A DNA stretch of 64,000 bases, from contig CALUUK010000011.1 in assembly GCA_944323955.1 (NCBI GenBank), forward strand, positions 1-64,000. Reading direction: 5' to 3'. Position numbers and translations under genes: made by a program. Within the stretch, counting starts at the first letter, position 1. Each line of letters begins with the position of its first letter. The notes under the pieces were generated by a model. The model saw only the letters and a program-made list of their open reading frames with translations. It searched no databases and was not told the origin of the DNA. This document shows, piece by piece, positions 35,213 through 44,350 of the stretch. Source of the DNA: Candidatus Gastranaerophilales bacterium (GTDB taxonomy: Bacteria; Cyanobacteriota; Vampirovibrionia; Gastranaerophilales; Gastranaerophilaceae).

Positions 35213-36019
35213 ATGCCGGTAGCATCAATGATTGAATTACTTGACGCAGGTGTACACTTCGGTCACCAAACACAAAGATGGAACCCAAAAATGAAACCGT
35301 ATATTTACGGCGCAAGAAACGGGATTTACGTATTAGATTTAAGAAAAACTTCAGAAAAACTCGATGAAGCATATAATGCCGTCAGAGATATTGCTGCAAA
35401 AGGCAAAAATGTTGTTTTTGTAGGTACAAAAAAACAAGCTGTTGACGTTGTTGCAGAAGAAGCAGCAAGAGCAGGCGCATACTATGTTAACAGAAGATGG
35501 CTCGGCGGTATGTTAACTAACTTTGAAACAATAAGAGGAAGAGTTAATAAACTAAGAGAAATTGAAGAGTTTGCAAATTCCGGTCAAATGGAAAAATTAC
35601 CTAAAAAAGAAATTGCTCAAATGATGAGAAAACTCTCTAAATTAAATAAAACATTGGGCGGTATTAAAGAAATGAGAGGAATGCCCGACCTTCTAGTGGT
35701 TATTGACCAGAAAAAAGAAGCCATTGCCATTGCTGAAGCAAATAAATTAAATATTCCGGTTATATGTCTGGCTGATACAAATGCAGACCCGGACGGAATT
35801 GATTATATTGTTCCCGGTAATGATGATGCTATTCGTTCTATCAAATTAGTTTGTTCAAAACTTGCCGACGCGGTTCTTGAAGGTAAACAATTAAGAGAAA
35901 ATAAAGCTAATCAAATGTCAAAAATTCAGGCTATAAAAGCTGAAGATGCAGGCGTTGCGGAAGAAGTTAAGAACGAAACGGAAAAAGCTGCAGAAGAAGT
36001 TGCTTCTGCCGAAGAATAA
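35213..36019 (+). CDS. rpsB: 30S ribosomal protein S2
   Basis: This 268-residue structural protein of the small subunit starts [20 protein letters not shown], with the cyanobacterial MPV opening and the universal [13 protein letters not shown] and [12 protein letters not shown] blocks. It later has [13 protein letters not shown] and [14 protein letters not shown] lies eight bases before this ATG. A longer frame starting at 35168 would add 15 unlikely residues. A C-terminal acidic Ala/Glu tail is present. It pairs with tsf 18 bases downstream, the usual bacterial order. Confidence 0.97.
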   Translation: MPVASMIELLDAGVHFGHQTQRWNPKMKPYIYGARNGIYVLDLRKTSEKLDEAYNAVRDIAAKGKNVVFVGTKKQAVDVVAEEAARAGAYYVNRRWLGGMLTNFETIRGRVNKLREIEEFANSGQMEKLPKKEIAQMMRKLSKLNKTLGGIKEMRGMPDLLVVIDQKKEAIAIAEANKLNIPVICLADTNADPDGIDYIVPGNDDAIRSIKLVCSKLADAVLEGKQLRENKANQMSKIQAIKAEDAGVAEEVKNETEKAAEEVASAEE

Positions 36020-36037
36020 TCGAAAGGATATATAACT

Positions 36038-36901
36038 ATGACAGTTACAGCGATAATGGTTAAAGAACTCAGAGAAAAAACCGGCGCAGGTTTTATGGAT
36101 GCAAAAAAAGCTCTTGAACAGTGCGACGGTAATATGGACAAAGCAATGGAATTTTTGAGACAAAAAGGGATTGCTTCTGCTGATAAAAAACAAAACAGAA
36201 TTGCCGCAGAAGGAAGAATTGCAACTTATATTGAGAACGGTGTCGGCGCAATTGTTGAAGTTAACTGTGAAACAGACTTTGTTGCAAAAAATGAAAACTT
36301 CACAAATTCCGTAAACAATCTTGCAAAACATATTGTTAATGTAAAACCAAAAGATAATGATGAATTAAATGCATCTTTAATTCCGGATTCTACAATGACA
36401 ATTGCCGATTCCTTTAAAGAAAAAATAGCTACATACGGCGAAAAAATCAGTCTCAGAAGATTTAAAATTCTTGAAGGCAATCTTGCTACATATGTTCATA
36501 ACGGAAAAATCGGTGTTTTGATTTCTGCAAGTGCACAAGATGAAGCATTATTAAAAGATATTGCTCTTCATATTGCATCTTCTGCTCCTGAATTTGTTTC
36601 AAGAGCTCAAATTCCACAGTCAGTTATTGACGAAGAAACAAGAATTGAAATGGGAAAAGAAGATTTGGCGAAAAAACCCGAAAATATCAGAGCTAAAATT
36701 GTCGAAGGCCGTGTAAATAAACTTATGGCGCAAAAATGTTTATTGGAACAGCCCTTTGTTAAAAATCCGGATCAAACGGTTCAGGATTTGATTAACGGAA
36801 AACTTGAAATTAAAGAATTTATCCGTTGGACGCTGGGTGAAGGACTTGAAAAAAGACAAGATAACTTTGCCGAAGAAGTTATGAATCAAATGGTAAAATA
36901 A
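36038..36901 (+). CDS. tsf: Elongation factor Ts
   Basis: This 287-residue nucleotide exchange factor of EF-Tu has an N-terminal UBA-like helix set (VKELREKTGAGFMDAKKALE), the conserved NCETDFVAKNENF segment and the C-terminal dimerisation part (CLLEQPFVKNPDQTVQDLI). It is in an operon with rpsB and ended by a strong terminator. Confidence 0.97.
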   Translation: MTVTAIMVKELREKTGAGFMDAKKALEQCDGNMDKAMEFLRQKGIASADKKQNRIAAEGRIATYIENGVGAIVEVNCETDFVAKNENFTNSVNNLAKHIVNVKPKDNDELNASLIPDSTMTIADSFKEKIATYGEKISLRRFKILEGNLATYVHNGKIGVLISASAQDEALLKDIALHIASSAPEFVSRAQIPQSVIDEETRIEMGKEDLAKKPENIRAKIVEGRVNKLMAQKCLLEQPFVKNPDQTVQDLINGKLEIKEFIRWTLGEGLEKRQDNFAEEVMNQMVK

Positions 36902-36912
36902 TTTCAATAATT

Positions 36913-36947
36913 AAAAAAACAGAGGAGATTATCTCCTCTGTTTTTTT
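36913..36947 (+). terminator. Terminator of rpsB-tsf
   Basis: Nine-base arms CAGAGGAGA (36920-36928) and TCTCCTCTG (36932-36940) with a short loop are followed by seven T. An A tract on the other side lets it also serve the convergent radical SAM gene. Confidence 0.9.
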
Positions 36948-37953
36948 ATGTCGGTTCCCATAATTCAGGATAAAATTGTTCTAAAAGCTGTATATAATTT
37001 AATTGTTCATATATAAGATTGTATGTATTTTCTGTTTGATATTTTGCATATTTTACAAGTTTAATAAGATGTTTGATTATCTCTTCATCCGGTTCTACCT
37101 GTAAGATATGAAGGTCTTTTACTTCTATGTCAAAAATGACTTTTTTTATTCCTATTTCTTTTGACTTTTCAAGGAAAAGATCTATTTGTTTTTTTGTATC
37201 ATTAATTCCTCTATATATGATAAATTTTGTTTTTACCTGTAATTTGTTTTCGTTTTGTGCATTGATATAACGTATTAAATTACCGAAAAATCTGTCATAA
37301 GTATCCGCTTGCTTCATTTTTATAAAAGTTTCTCTGTCTCCCGCATCCGGTGATACTATTAATTCACACTGTCCGTAGCCCAATGCTTCTTCCATTTCTG
37401 CACTGTATCTCAGACAGGAAGTATATACCTTAAAACGCCTGAAACCGTTATCCAATAAATAACGAAAAATTTTATCAAATTCATCATGCAGCGTAAATTC
37501 ACCGCCTCCGAATTCCATAAGTGCATTTTCCGCAATAACACCTTTTTTTATAAGTGTTTTTAACTGGTCGAAAAATAATCTGTCGGGATTTACATTATCT
37601 ACTTTATCGCAGCAATATATACACTTTGCGTTACACTTTTTGCTCAAACGAAAATGTATATGATAAATTTTATCACATTTTCCGGGCCATTCTTTCTTAA
37701 CAAGATCCTTGCATCCAATACAGCCTTTATGTATTTTACCTTTTTTATGTGCTTTTATAATATCTCTTTTGGTTTTAAGAAAAGTCTTGTAATCAAATCC
37801 TTTTTTATCATCCCAATAAAAAATCGGTCTATATAAAGCATCTAAATGCCCGAACATGGAACAAATACTATACCAGTCACGGTGCAAAACAACATTTTCT
37901 TCAAGGTCTGCACAGCTATAATAACTTTTATCTTTTTTTGCCCAAAATCCCAT
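36946..37953 (-). CDS. Radical SAM protein with N-terminal twitch-like Cys module (copy 2 of 6)
   Basis: This 335-residue protein has the core motif CNAKCIYC (C107, C111, C114) and GGE in MEFGGGEFTLHDEF. Upstream cysteines C14, C31, C78 and C81 repeat the C-x16-C plus CxxC pattern of copy 1. The middle has DAGDRETFIKMKQADTYDRF, the family's typical strand-helix block. No C-terminal cluster is seen. It is tail-to-tail with tsf and divergent from the histidine kinase. Substrate unknown. Confidence 0.82.
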   Translation of the reverse strand: MGFWAKKDKSYYSCADLEENVVLHRDWYSICSMFGHLDALYRPIFYWDDKKGFDYKTFLKTKRDIIKAHKKGKIHKGCIGCKDLVKKEWPGKCDKIYHIHFRLSKKCNAKCIYCCDKVDNVNPDRLFFDQLKTLIKKGVIAENALMEFGGGEFTLHDEFDKIFRYLLDNGFRRFKVYTSCLRYSAEMEEALGYGQCELIVSPDAGDRETFIKMKQADTYDRFFGNLIRYINAQNENKLQVKTKFIIYRGINDTKKQIDLFLEKSKEIGIKKVIFDIEVKDLHILQVEPDEEIIKHLIKLVKYAKYQTENTYNLIYEQLNYIQLLEQFYPELWEPT

Positions 37954-38025
37954 ATATCACATATTATATTGATAAATATATACTGTCAATCAACATTAAT
38001 TAAAGATTTGTGATATTATTGCTGT

Positions 38026-39024
38026 ATGGATTTTTTATTTATTAATATTTTTTTAGCTATATTCTGTCTTATTCTAATTGTTGCAGTTCTAATAAATACA
38101 AATAAGTATAATAAAACAATAAGAGATGTTAATAAAATTTCTCTTGCAATCAAAAGAGTAAGATACGGCGATATATATATAAGAGTGAAAAACCTGAACA
38201 ATAAAGAGTTGGAAACCGCTGCAAATCGTCTTTTTGAAACTATCTATGACAGGGAAATGATGATAAAGGAATATCAAACAACTCTGGCAAAAAAAAATCT
38301 TTCACTTGAAAAAATTATAAAACAGGAAAAACAATTACAACTGTTTAAAGAAGAATTTGCCGCAACATTGACTCATGATATGAAAGTACCGGTTATTGCA
38401 GAATTAAATTCTATCAATTATCTTCTGGAAGGAAGATTTGGTGAATTGAACGAAAAGCAATCAGAAATTTTAAATTTAATGAAAACATCAAACAATGATT
38501 TAAAAGAGCTTATCGAAAACATGCTTGAAATATATAAATTAGAGCAAAAAGACCTTAATTTAAATATAACGGAACAAAATTTCAATGATTTTATAAATAC
38601 TGTTATTGCCGAAATGACACCTATTATTAATACAAGTGAACATATCATAACGTCCGATACGGAAGAAACAAAAGAAATATTTATTGAATTTGATAAAATG
38701 CAGTTAAAACGCGTTATCAAAAATCTTATACAAAATGCCCTCAGCTACAGTCCCAATAAGTCTGAAATTGCAATAAAAACGTACATTTCAATGGATTGTA
38801 TTAAATTTGTTATTTCAAATCAAAGTATAGGAATGTCAAAAGAAGATTTATCAAAGATATTTAATAAATACTATTCACTGCATTCAAAATATAAAAGCAG
38901 CGGCACAGGGCTCGGACTATATCTTTCACAGCAAATAGCAATTGCCCATAACGGCAAAATAGAAGCCGATTGCAATGAAGACGGTCTTACTTCTTTTACG
39001 TTAACTCTTCCTTTAAAACATTAA
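38026..39024 (+). CDS. Sensor histidine kinase (orphan)
   Basis: This 332-residue protein has one N-terminal membrane span (LFINIFLAIFCLILIVAVLI), a short HAMP-like linker and a coiled coil. The HisKA domain has phospho-acceptor H117 (TLTHDMKVP). The HATPase domain has N-box NLIQNALSYS and G2-box GTGLGLYLS. The G1 box reads SNQSIGMS instead of DNGxGI, a substitution seen in some active kinases. No periplasmic sensor domain and no response regulator gene adjoin it, so the partner is elsewhere. Confidence 0.9.
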   Translation: MDFLFINIFLAIFCLILIVAVLINTNKYNKTIRDVNKISLAIKRVRYGDIYIRVKNLNNKELETAANRLFETIYDREMMIKEYQTTLAKKNLSLEKIIKQEKQLQLFKEEFAATLTHDMKVPVIAELNSINYLLEGRFGELNEKQSEILNLMKTSNNDLKELIENMLEIYKLEQKDLNLNITEQNFNDFINTVIAEMTPIINTSEHIITSDTEETKEIFIEFDKMQLKRVIKNLIQNALSYSPNKSEIAIKTYISMDCIKFVISNQSIGMSKEDLSKIFNKYYSLHSKYKSSGTGLGLYLSQQIAIAHNGKIEADCNEDGLTSFTLTLPLKH

Positions 39025-39025
39025 T

Positions 39026-39952
39026 CTAAACTTCGCCCGAAGAAGAATTTTTATCATCTTCATACTGTTTTATATCAATTATTTCTTCGGTTTGCATTGA
39101 AGCATAACTGTATGACGGCGAGTTTTCAGTATCTATTTCAATATTTACTTCTGTATCAATCATTTCAACATCACCGGAGGGAAATTCTTTAATCTTTCCG
39201 TCCGATAATTTCACTGATACTTTATTTGTTAAAATATTTAAGGCGCAAACTTTTCCGACACCTTCTTCGGTCATAACGCCAGAACCAATAGGCACCATTT
39301 CTTTTGCGGTTTCTATATAGTTTTTATATTCATAATTCAGACAGCATAACAACCTGCCGCAGGTACCCGATATTTTACTCGGTGTAATAGGCATACCCTG
39401 ATCATGTGCCAATTTTATATTAATCAAATCAAACTGCCTTTTGAAAGAACAGCAGCAAAACGGTCTTCCGCATAAACCCGAGCCGGTGCACAATGACGTT
39501 TCATCTCTCACTCCGATATGTTTTAAATCAATTCTTATATGTCTGAAAACTCTGGTCAAATCTTTGAGCAAATTTCTAAAATCTACTCTCTCGGGTGCGG
39601 TATAATAAAAAGTTACTTTTTTTCTGTCGAATGTGTATTTACATTGAACCAAATTCATCTGCAGGTTATGTTGTTTAACAAGTTCAAGACAGTCCTTAAA
39701 CCCTTGAGCTTCAAGATTTTGCAGTTCTTTATAAGAAGATAAATCCTCCTGCGTCATCACTCTTATACATTTTACGGAAGGAATTTTTTTTCTTATAAAA
39801 CTGCTTGCAACCTGAGGCGGAACCAATACTGCCTTAGCCGCTTCTTCTCCTTTATCGGTAAGGACAAGCACCATATCATTATTTTTAACCTCTATCCCCT
39901 CGGGAATTTCAAGCGGTGTCTGCTTATTTTTGACTAATGAAACTATAAACAT
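39026..39952 (-). CDS. ricT: PSP1/RicT-family regulatory protein
   Basis: This 308-residue protein has the PSP1 C-terminal domain rich in cysteines: CTGSGLCGRPFCCCSFKRQF and ISGTCGRLLCCLNYEYKNYI. B. subtilis RicT (YaaT) carries such motifs and, with RicA and RicF, binds Fe-S clusters and affects RNA processing and development. RicA and RicF are not next to it here. It is convergent with the histidine kinase gene, one base apart. Confidence 0.85.
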   Translation of the reverse strand: MFIVSLVKNKQTPLEIPEGIEVKNNDMVLVLTDKGEEAAKAVLVPPQVASSFIRKKIPSVKCIRVMTQEDLSSYKELQNLEAQGFKDCLELVKQHNLQMNLVQCKYTFDRKKVTFYYTAPERVDFRNLLKDLTRVFRHIRIDLKHIGVRDETSLCTGSGLCGRPFCCCSFKRQFDLINIKLAHDQGMPITPSKISGTCGRLLCCLNYEYKNYIETAKEMVPIGSGVMTEEGVGKVCALNILTNKVSVKLSDGKIKEFPSGDVEMIDTEVNIEIDTENSPSYSYASMQTEEIIDIKQYEDDKNSSSGEV

Positions 39953-40063
39953 AACTATATTCTAACATAATTTATTAAGTTGTGATAATTTAAAGGCAAT
40001 TTTTATTAATAAAAATACTTTATATAAAAGTACAGGCAGTAATTTATTTAATGGGGTAGTTTA

Positions 40064-40219
40064 ATGAGTCCGATATTAGCTAAGATAACAATTGAGATGC
40101 AGCTTGAAGAAAAACGTGAGAAAAAAGCTAAATATATTTCGTTCAAAAAAGGCGGCGGGAAAAAAATATATAATTTTCTAAAGGCTGCATTTGTACCTAT
40201 TCCCATTAACAAAGACTAA
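40064..40219 (+). CDS. Small basic ORF (51 residues)
   Basis: This ORF has GGGG seven bases before its ATG. It encodes MSPILAKITIEMQLEEKREK, then a KKGGGKKIYNF segment and an end VPIPINKD. It has no homology I recognise. It lies alone between ricT and the membrane glycosyltransferase-like gene, in the middle of the radical SAM set. It could be a small basic protein or a peptide substrate, and it could also be spurious. Confidence 0.4.
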   Translation: MSPILAKITIEMQLEEKREKKAKYISFKKGGGKKIYNFLKAAFVPIPINKD

Positions 40220-40469
40220 ATTTACAATATTTTCTCAAAAAAAAGCCGTCCTTCAAATTAAGGCGGCTACTAGACTTTTGGGGAGGGAGGTTTTATGAAG
40301 GGGTTTTAATTACCCCTGACAAATTATTTATCGGAGTTTAAAAAAATAACTTTAGTTTTTTCTTTAATATTTTTTCTGAAAAAATAAAGAATCCCGTAAA
40401 ATCAGCACTTTGGGGATTTACATTTGTTTACAATGTGACTTTTTCCGTCTTGCAACTTACTATAGAAAT
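40220..40469 (+). other. Non-coding stretch with two hairpins and a four-codon leader
   Basis: A hairpin (AGCCGTCCTT / AAGGCGGCT with one bulge, 40243-40268) has its A/T tract on the side that suits minus-strand termination, yet no minus-strand gene reads into it. Next come a very strong ribosome site, GGGAGGGAGG (about 40283-40292), and ATG AAG GGG TTT TAA. The AGGGGT / ACCCCT hairpin at about 40298-40316 overlaps it. The rest is AT-rich without other signals. Confidence 0.35.
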
Positions 40470-41972
40470 ATGAAAAATATTCTGAAAATATATAAATCCG
40501 ACATTTTGTTTTACATCTTTATTTTCATTTTTATATCAATTTTGACGCTGAGTTATAATACGATTGATATGGACTTGTGGGCAAGACTGATTCAGGGAAA
40601 TGCTTTCTTGCAGACAGGACATATACTAAAAGAAGACCTGTTTTCCTATATTCCGACTCATATCTGGATTGACCATGAATGGGGTTCTAGCATAGTATTT
40701 TCTTTTGTTCTGAAACATTTTGGATTCAACGGTATATTATTGCTAAGAGCAGCAATTATTTTTTTAATGTTTTTTTTCATTTTTCAAACAATAAAACTTT
40801 ACACAGAAAAACAAAATACATGTTTAAATGTTTTATATTTTACGGCAGCGGTGTATGCGGTGCCGACTCTGTCACAATCAGGGTTAAGATGCCATTTTTT
40901 TACATTTTTATTTTTTACGGTATTTTTATATGTTTTGGAGCTGGTCCGAAAAAGAAATAAAAATAAATTGCTGATTATTTTGCCCATAATAATGCTTTTC
41001 TGGGCAAATATGCACGGCGGCTGTGTATCAGGCTTAGGTTTAATAGGAATATACGCTGCGGGTGAATTTTTAAATAAAAGGCCGTTTAAAAAGTATATTT
41101 ATACACTCTTAGCTTGTCTTTTAATGCTTTTTATAAATCCTTACGGTTTTGATTATGTAAAATTTATATTTATGGCGTCAACTATGCCGCGTCCTTTTGT
41201 AACAGAGTGGATAAGTCCTTTCATTCATCCCGATTGGAATTTTTTAATAGAATTTAAGGTTTTATATATATTAAATTTAATAATTTTATTATTTAATCTG
41301 AAACATTTTAAAACAGACTGTACAAAATATATTCTGCTTTCTGCTTGTGCGGTTTTATCTGCAATGTATGTTAAAAATACGCCGTTTTTCATAATTGTTT
41401 CAATGATTTTTCTGTATGAAAATATACTTGTCCTTTTAAATTCATTTATAGAAAAACATACGAAAAAAATATATTTATTTTTTGCTTCATTAATATTATT
41501 ATTTCCGCTAAAACAATGTTTTGAAAATATTACATATACCCCGTTAAGCCAGCAGCCGGTAAGAGCGGTAGAGTTCTTCAGAATAAATAAACTGAGCGGA
41601 AATATTCTTGCTCCTTTTGATTACGGAAGCTATATAATATATAAACTCTATCCGAATAATCTTATTTATATGGACGGAAGGTATGAAGAGGTATATTATA
41701 CGGAGCAGAAAGAATTGATTGATAATTTTTATAACCTGAAAGGCAATTGGGCAAAGATACTTGATAATGCTCAACATGATTATATAATTGTACCTTCGGA
41801 TGCATTATTAAATGACTTTCTTTTCCGTATAAAAGATTATGTATTAATTTATAATGACGGCGAAAACTGTATTTACGGCAAAAAAGCCGGATTGCTAAAA
41901 CAATACAAAATCCCGTCCAAAGATTATAACTATTATTTTAAACACACGTTTGATACAAATATAAGATTTTAA
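40470..41972 (+). CDS. Multi-span membrane protein, GT-C glycosyltransferase-like
   Basis: This protein of about 500 residues has ten or more hydrophobic segments. The first periplasmic loop carries DMDLWARLIQG and later DLFSYIPTHIWIDHEWGSS. Acidic residues in that loop are the pattern of GT-C enzymes, which take sugars from lipid carriers. The C-terminal soluble part has DYGSYIIYKLYPNNLIYMDG. The ATG at 40470 is chosen over a TTG at 40410, which would add a non-membrane stretch. No clear ribosome site precedes either. It is tail-to-tail with radical SAM copy 3. The enzyme's donor and acceptor are unknown. Confidence 0.6.
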   Translation: MKNILKIYKSDILFYIFIFIFISILTLSYNTIDMDLWARLIQGNAFLQTGHILKEDLFSYIPTHIWIDHEWGSSIVFSFVLKHFGFNGILLLRAAIIFLMFFFIFQTIKLYTEKQNTCLNVLYFTAAVYAVPTLSQSGLRCHFFTFLFFTVFLYVLELVRKRNKNKLLIILPIIMLFWANMHGGCVSGLGLIGIYAAGEFLNKRPFKKYIYTLLACLLMLFINPYGFDYVKFIFMASTMPRPFVTEWISPFIHPDWNFLIEFKVLYILNLIILLFNLKHFKTDCTKYILLSACAVLSAMYVKNTPFFIIVSMIFLYENILVLLNSFIEKHTKKIYLFFASLILLFPLKQCFENITYTPLSQQPVRAVEFFRINKLSGNILAPFDYGSYIIYKLYPNNLIYMDGRYEEVYYTEQKELIDNFYNLKGNWAKILDNAQHDYIIVPSDALLNDFLFRIKDYVLIYNDGENCIYGKKAGLLKQYKIPSKDYNYYFKHTFDTNIRF

Positions 41973-43251
41973 TTAACAGTTTTATAACCGGATTTTTAGA
42001 CATTATTGTTGAGTTGCTTGTTTTTAATATTTCAATTATGTATTTGTCAAGAATAAAGCGATTCAACGTTACATCAAAATCAAACCCCAGTCTCAGCAAC
42101 TTCATTATTTTATCTTGATTTTGTTTAGTATATTCAACTTTAATTCTGCGTTTTGGTGAAAATTTATCATCTTGAACCATTTTTTCAAGTTCATGTTCAT
42201 TAATATCCAAAATATTTTCATAAATCGTATCTTCAACCGCATTATATTTTTCAATCTGCTGTTGATATATAGCTTTTGCCCTGTTCATAAATGCCAAATA
42301 CGAATTTACTTTAATATTATATTCCTTTGCAGATTGCTCTGTGTATCTCAGCATTTTTAAAGTTCTGTTTATATAATGTTTATTTTCGCATTCTTCGGAT
42401 GATGATACGGAATGTTCCGCATCAAACTGAACTTCAACCAATCCAATATTTTTACAGGTTTTAAGCCATTTATCAATTTCCTCATGCGAATCATTATAAT
42501 TTGGCAGCAGTATATATTTTGATATTACAAAATCTTTTTTTCGGGAATGAGAAAGATATGTTTTCATATTTTTTAAAACAACATTATAAAATCGGGTGCC
42601 TTTTATTTTTTGGAATGTTTCTTGTCTGCCCGAATCAACACTTATAACAATTGCGGCACTATTAACTTTTTCAAGTGCATTACAAAGACTTTTTGAAAGT
42701 CTTATACCTGAAGTCGGAACATAAATTTCGGGAACATTATGAGAAGAAAATAAATCTGTGAGCCAATCAAATTCTTTTATTAAAGTCGGTTCTCCTCCGA
42801 CAAATCTTAATGAACCGTCAAATCTAAGCAGATTTTTCGCAATTAAATCTTCAACAAGAGGTTTAATATCATATTCCTGCTCTCTTTCATGCCATTCTTT
42901 TATCCTGCCGGTAGGACAATAGATACAGCGGGAATTGCATTTCATTATATGCCCTGCAGTCAAATGAGATATGTAGTCTTCATCATCCCATTCTCTTTCC
43001 GTCAGTTCAAAACAACCCTGGCATTGCGAAGGATATATTCCCATTTTTGCATTTTCTCTGAGTTTTCTTTTTTGCTTGAAAATATAATCCCAATCTAATT
43101 TCTCGTTTTTCAAATCAAAATACAAATATAATCTGTCATTAAAATTAAGATGATCCGAATTACAGCAATGTCCGGCAATCAGTCTTTGAGTTCCGGGGTC
43201 ATGATATATATAAATTCCATGCTCTAACAGTCTGCAGCTTTTGTATCGCAT
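41938..43251 (-). CDS. Radical SAM protein with N-terminal twitch-like Cys module (copy 3 of 6, extended)
   Basis: This 437-residue protein is the longest copy, with about 100 extra C-terminal residues of helical, charged sequence without Cys clusters. The core is CNSRCIYC (C105, C109, C112), and GGEP lies in RFVGGEPTLIKEF. The N-terminal module has C6, C29/C30, C77 and C80. The end overlaps the last 35 bases of the convergent membrane-protein gene. It is divergent from copy 4, 79 bases away. Confidence 0.82.
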   Translation of the reverse strand: MRYKSCRLLEHGIYIYHDPGTQRLIAGHCCNSDHLNFNDRLYLYFDLKNEKLDWDYIFKQKRKLRENAKMGIYPSQCQGCFELTEREWDDEDYISHLTAGHIMKCNSRCIYCPTGRIKEWHEREQEYDIKPLVEDLIAKNLLRFDGSLRFVGGEPTLIKEFDWLTDLFSSHNVPEIYVPTSGIRLSKSLCNALEKVNSAAIVISVDSGRQETFQKIKGTRFYNVVLKNMKTYLSHSRKKDFVISKYILLPNYNDSHEEIDKWLKTCKNIGLVEVQFDAEHSVSSSEECENKHYINRTLKMLRYTEQSAKEYNIKVNSYLAFMNRAKAIYQQQIEKYNAVEDTIYENILDINEHELEKMVQDDKFSPKRRIKVEYTKQNQDKIMKLLRLGFDFDVTLNRFILDKYIIEILKTSNSTIMSKNPVIKLLIKILYLYQTCV

Positions 43252-43330
43252 AAGTTAATGTTAGCATCAAAAGTATTTTCGGACAAACAGTTGTGATATA
43301 ATTTCTAAGCAGGGCACAAAAGGTAAGAAA

Positions 43331-44341
43331 ATGACAAAAATGTACAGATGCAGATATTTGGCTCACGGGCTTTATATACATTATGACTGTTTTCGCCATT
43401 GTCATCTGTCTATACATTCTCCGGGTGAAAGAAATAATAACTTTATTGTTCCTTATAAAGGCAAGAAAGATAAAATTAACTGGGATGAAGTTTTTGGCAT
43501 AAAAAATAAACTTGTAAAAGAGATGCGAAACGGCAAAATACCGCCATTTTGCAAAGGCTGCCACTGGATTGAAGAGTTTGATGAAACTTCATCCGAACAA
43601 TTTCTATCCGACTTTGATAATTATATTGATATGATATGGATAGGACATTCAAATGAATGTAATGCCAATTGCATATATTGTTTTTCATATAAAGAAATAG
43701 AAAAGCACAAAACGGTTAAGGGATATGATATTTTCCCGTTATTTAAAGAATTAATTGATAAAAAAATATATAATTTAGAAAAAAATCCTTATGCCCACGT
43801 ATCTTTCGCAATGGGAGAACCGACTATTCTCAAAAAGTTTGATGATATTATAAAAATATTTGTAAAAGGCGGAAATAAATATTTTGCTCTGTATACAAAC
43901 GGCATTCATTTCAGCAAAATGACGGAAGAAGTATTAGCAAGAAAAGATGTGGAAATAAAAGTCATAATATCACTTGACGCGGGAAGCCGTGAAGTATTTA
44001 AGAGAATTAAAAAAGTTGATAAATTTAAAGATGTATGTAAAAACATAAAAAAATATGCACTTGCGGCTAGAAAATCCGTCCCCTCTCATTTGGGAGTTAA
44101 ATACATAATTATACCAAAGGTAAATGATACAAAAGAAGAAATTGATAAATGGCTTAATCTGTGTATAAATGAGCTTGAAGTAAAATATTTAATTGCGGAT
44201 ATTGAAGAAAAATGGTTTGTACATAATAACGGCGAAGTTCCTGAATATGTGAAAGACCAATTGCGTTATATAAGACAAAGATGCATCGATGAAGATATAG
44301 AATTTGAATTTTTTGACAGAGCACTTGTTTTAAATCTTTAA
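43331..44341 (+). CDS. Radical SAM protein with N-terminal twitch-like Cys module (copy 4 of 6)
   Basis: This 336-residue protein has the core CNANCIYC (C110, C114, C117). The GGE motif is altered to MGEP (SFAMGEPTILKKF). The N-terminal module has C7, C24, C74 and C77, with an additional C20. It forms an operon with copy 5, which begins 9 bases later behind AAAGGA. The change in the GGE motif, which normally positions the SAM amino group, keeps the Glu. Confidence 0.82.
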   Translation: MTKMYRCRYLAHGLYIHYDCFRHCHLSIHSPGERNNNFIVPYKGKKDKINWDEVFGIKNKLVKEMRNGKIPPFCKGCHWIEEFDETSSEQFLSDFDNYIDMIWIGHSNECNANCIYCFSYKEIEKHKTVKGYDIFPLFKELIDKKIYNLEKNPYAHVSFAMGEPTILKKFDDIIKIFVKGGNKYFALYTNGIHFSKMTEEVLARKDVEIKVIISLDAGSREVFKRIKKVDKFKDVCKNIKKYALAARKSVPSHLGVKYIIIPKVNDTKEEIDKWLNLCINELEVKYLIADIEEKWFVHNNGEVPEYVKDQLRYIRQRCIDEDIEFEFFDRALVLNL

Positions 44342-44350
44342 AGGAATTTT

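Noticed and set aside
41938-41972. Gene overlap between the membrane protein and radical SAM copy 3 as a sign of a mis-called end
   Set aside because: Both frames stay typical to their stops. A 35-base tail-to-tail overlap is plausible in this compact region.
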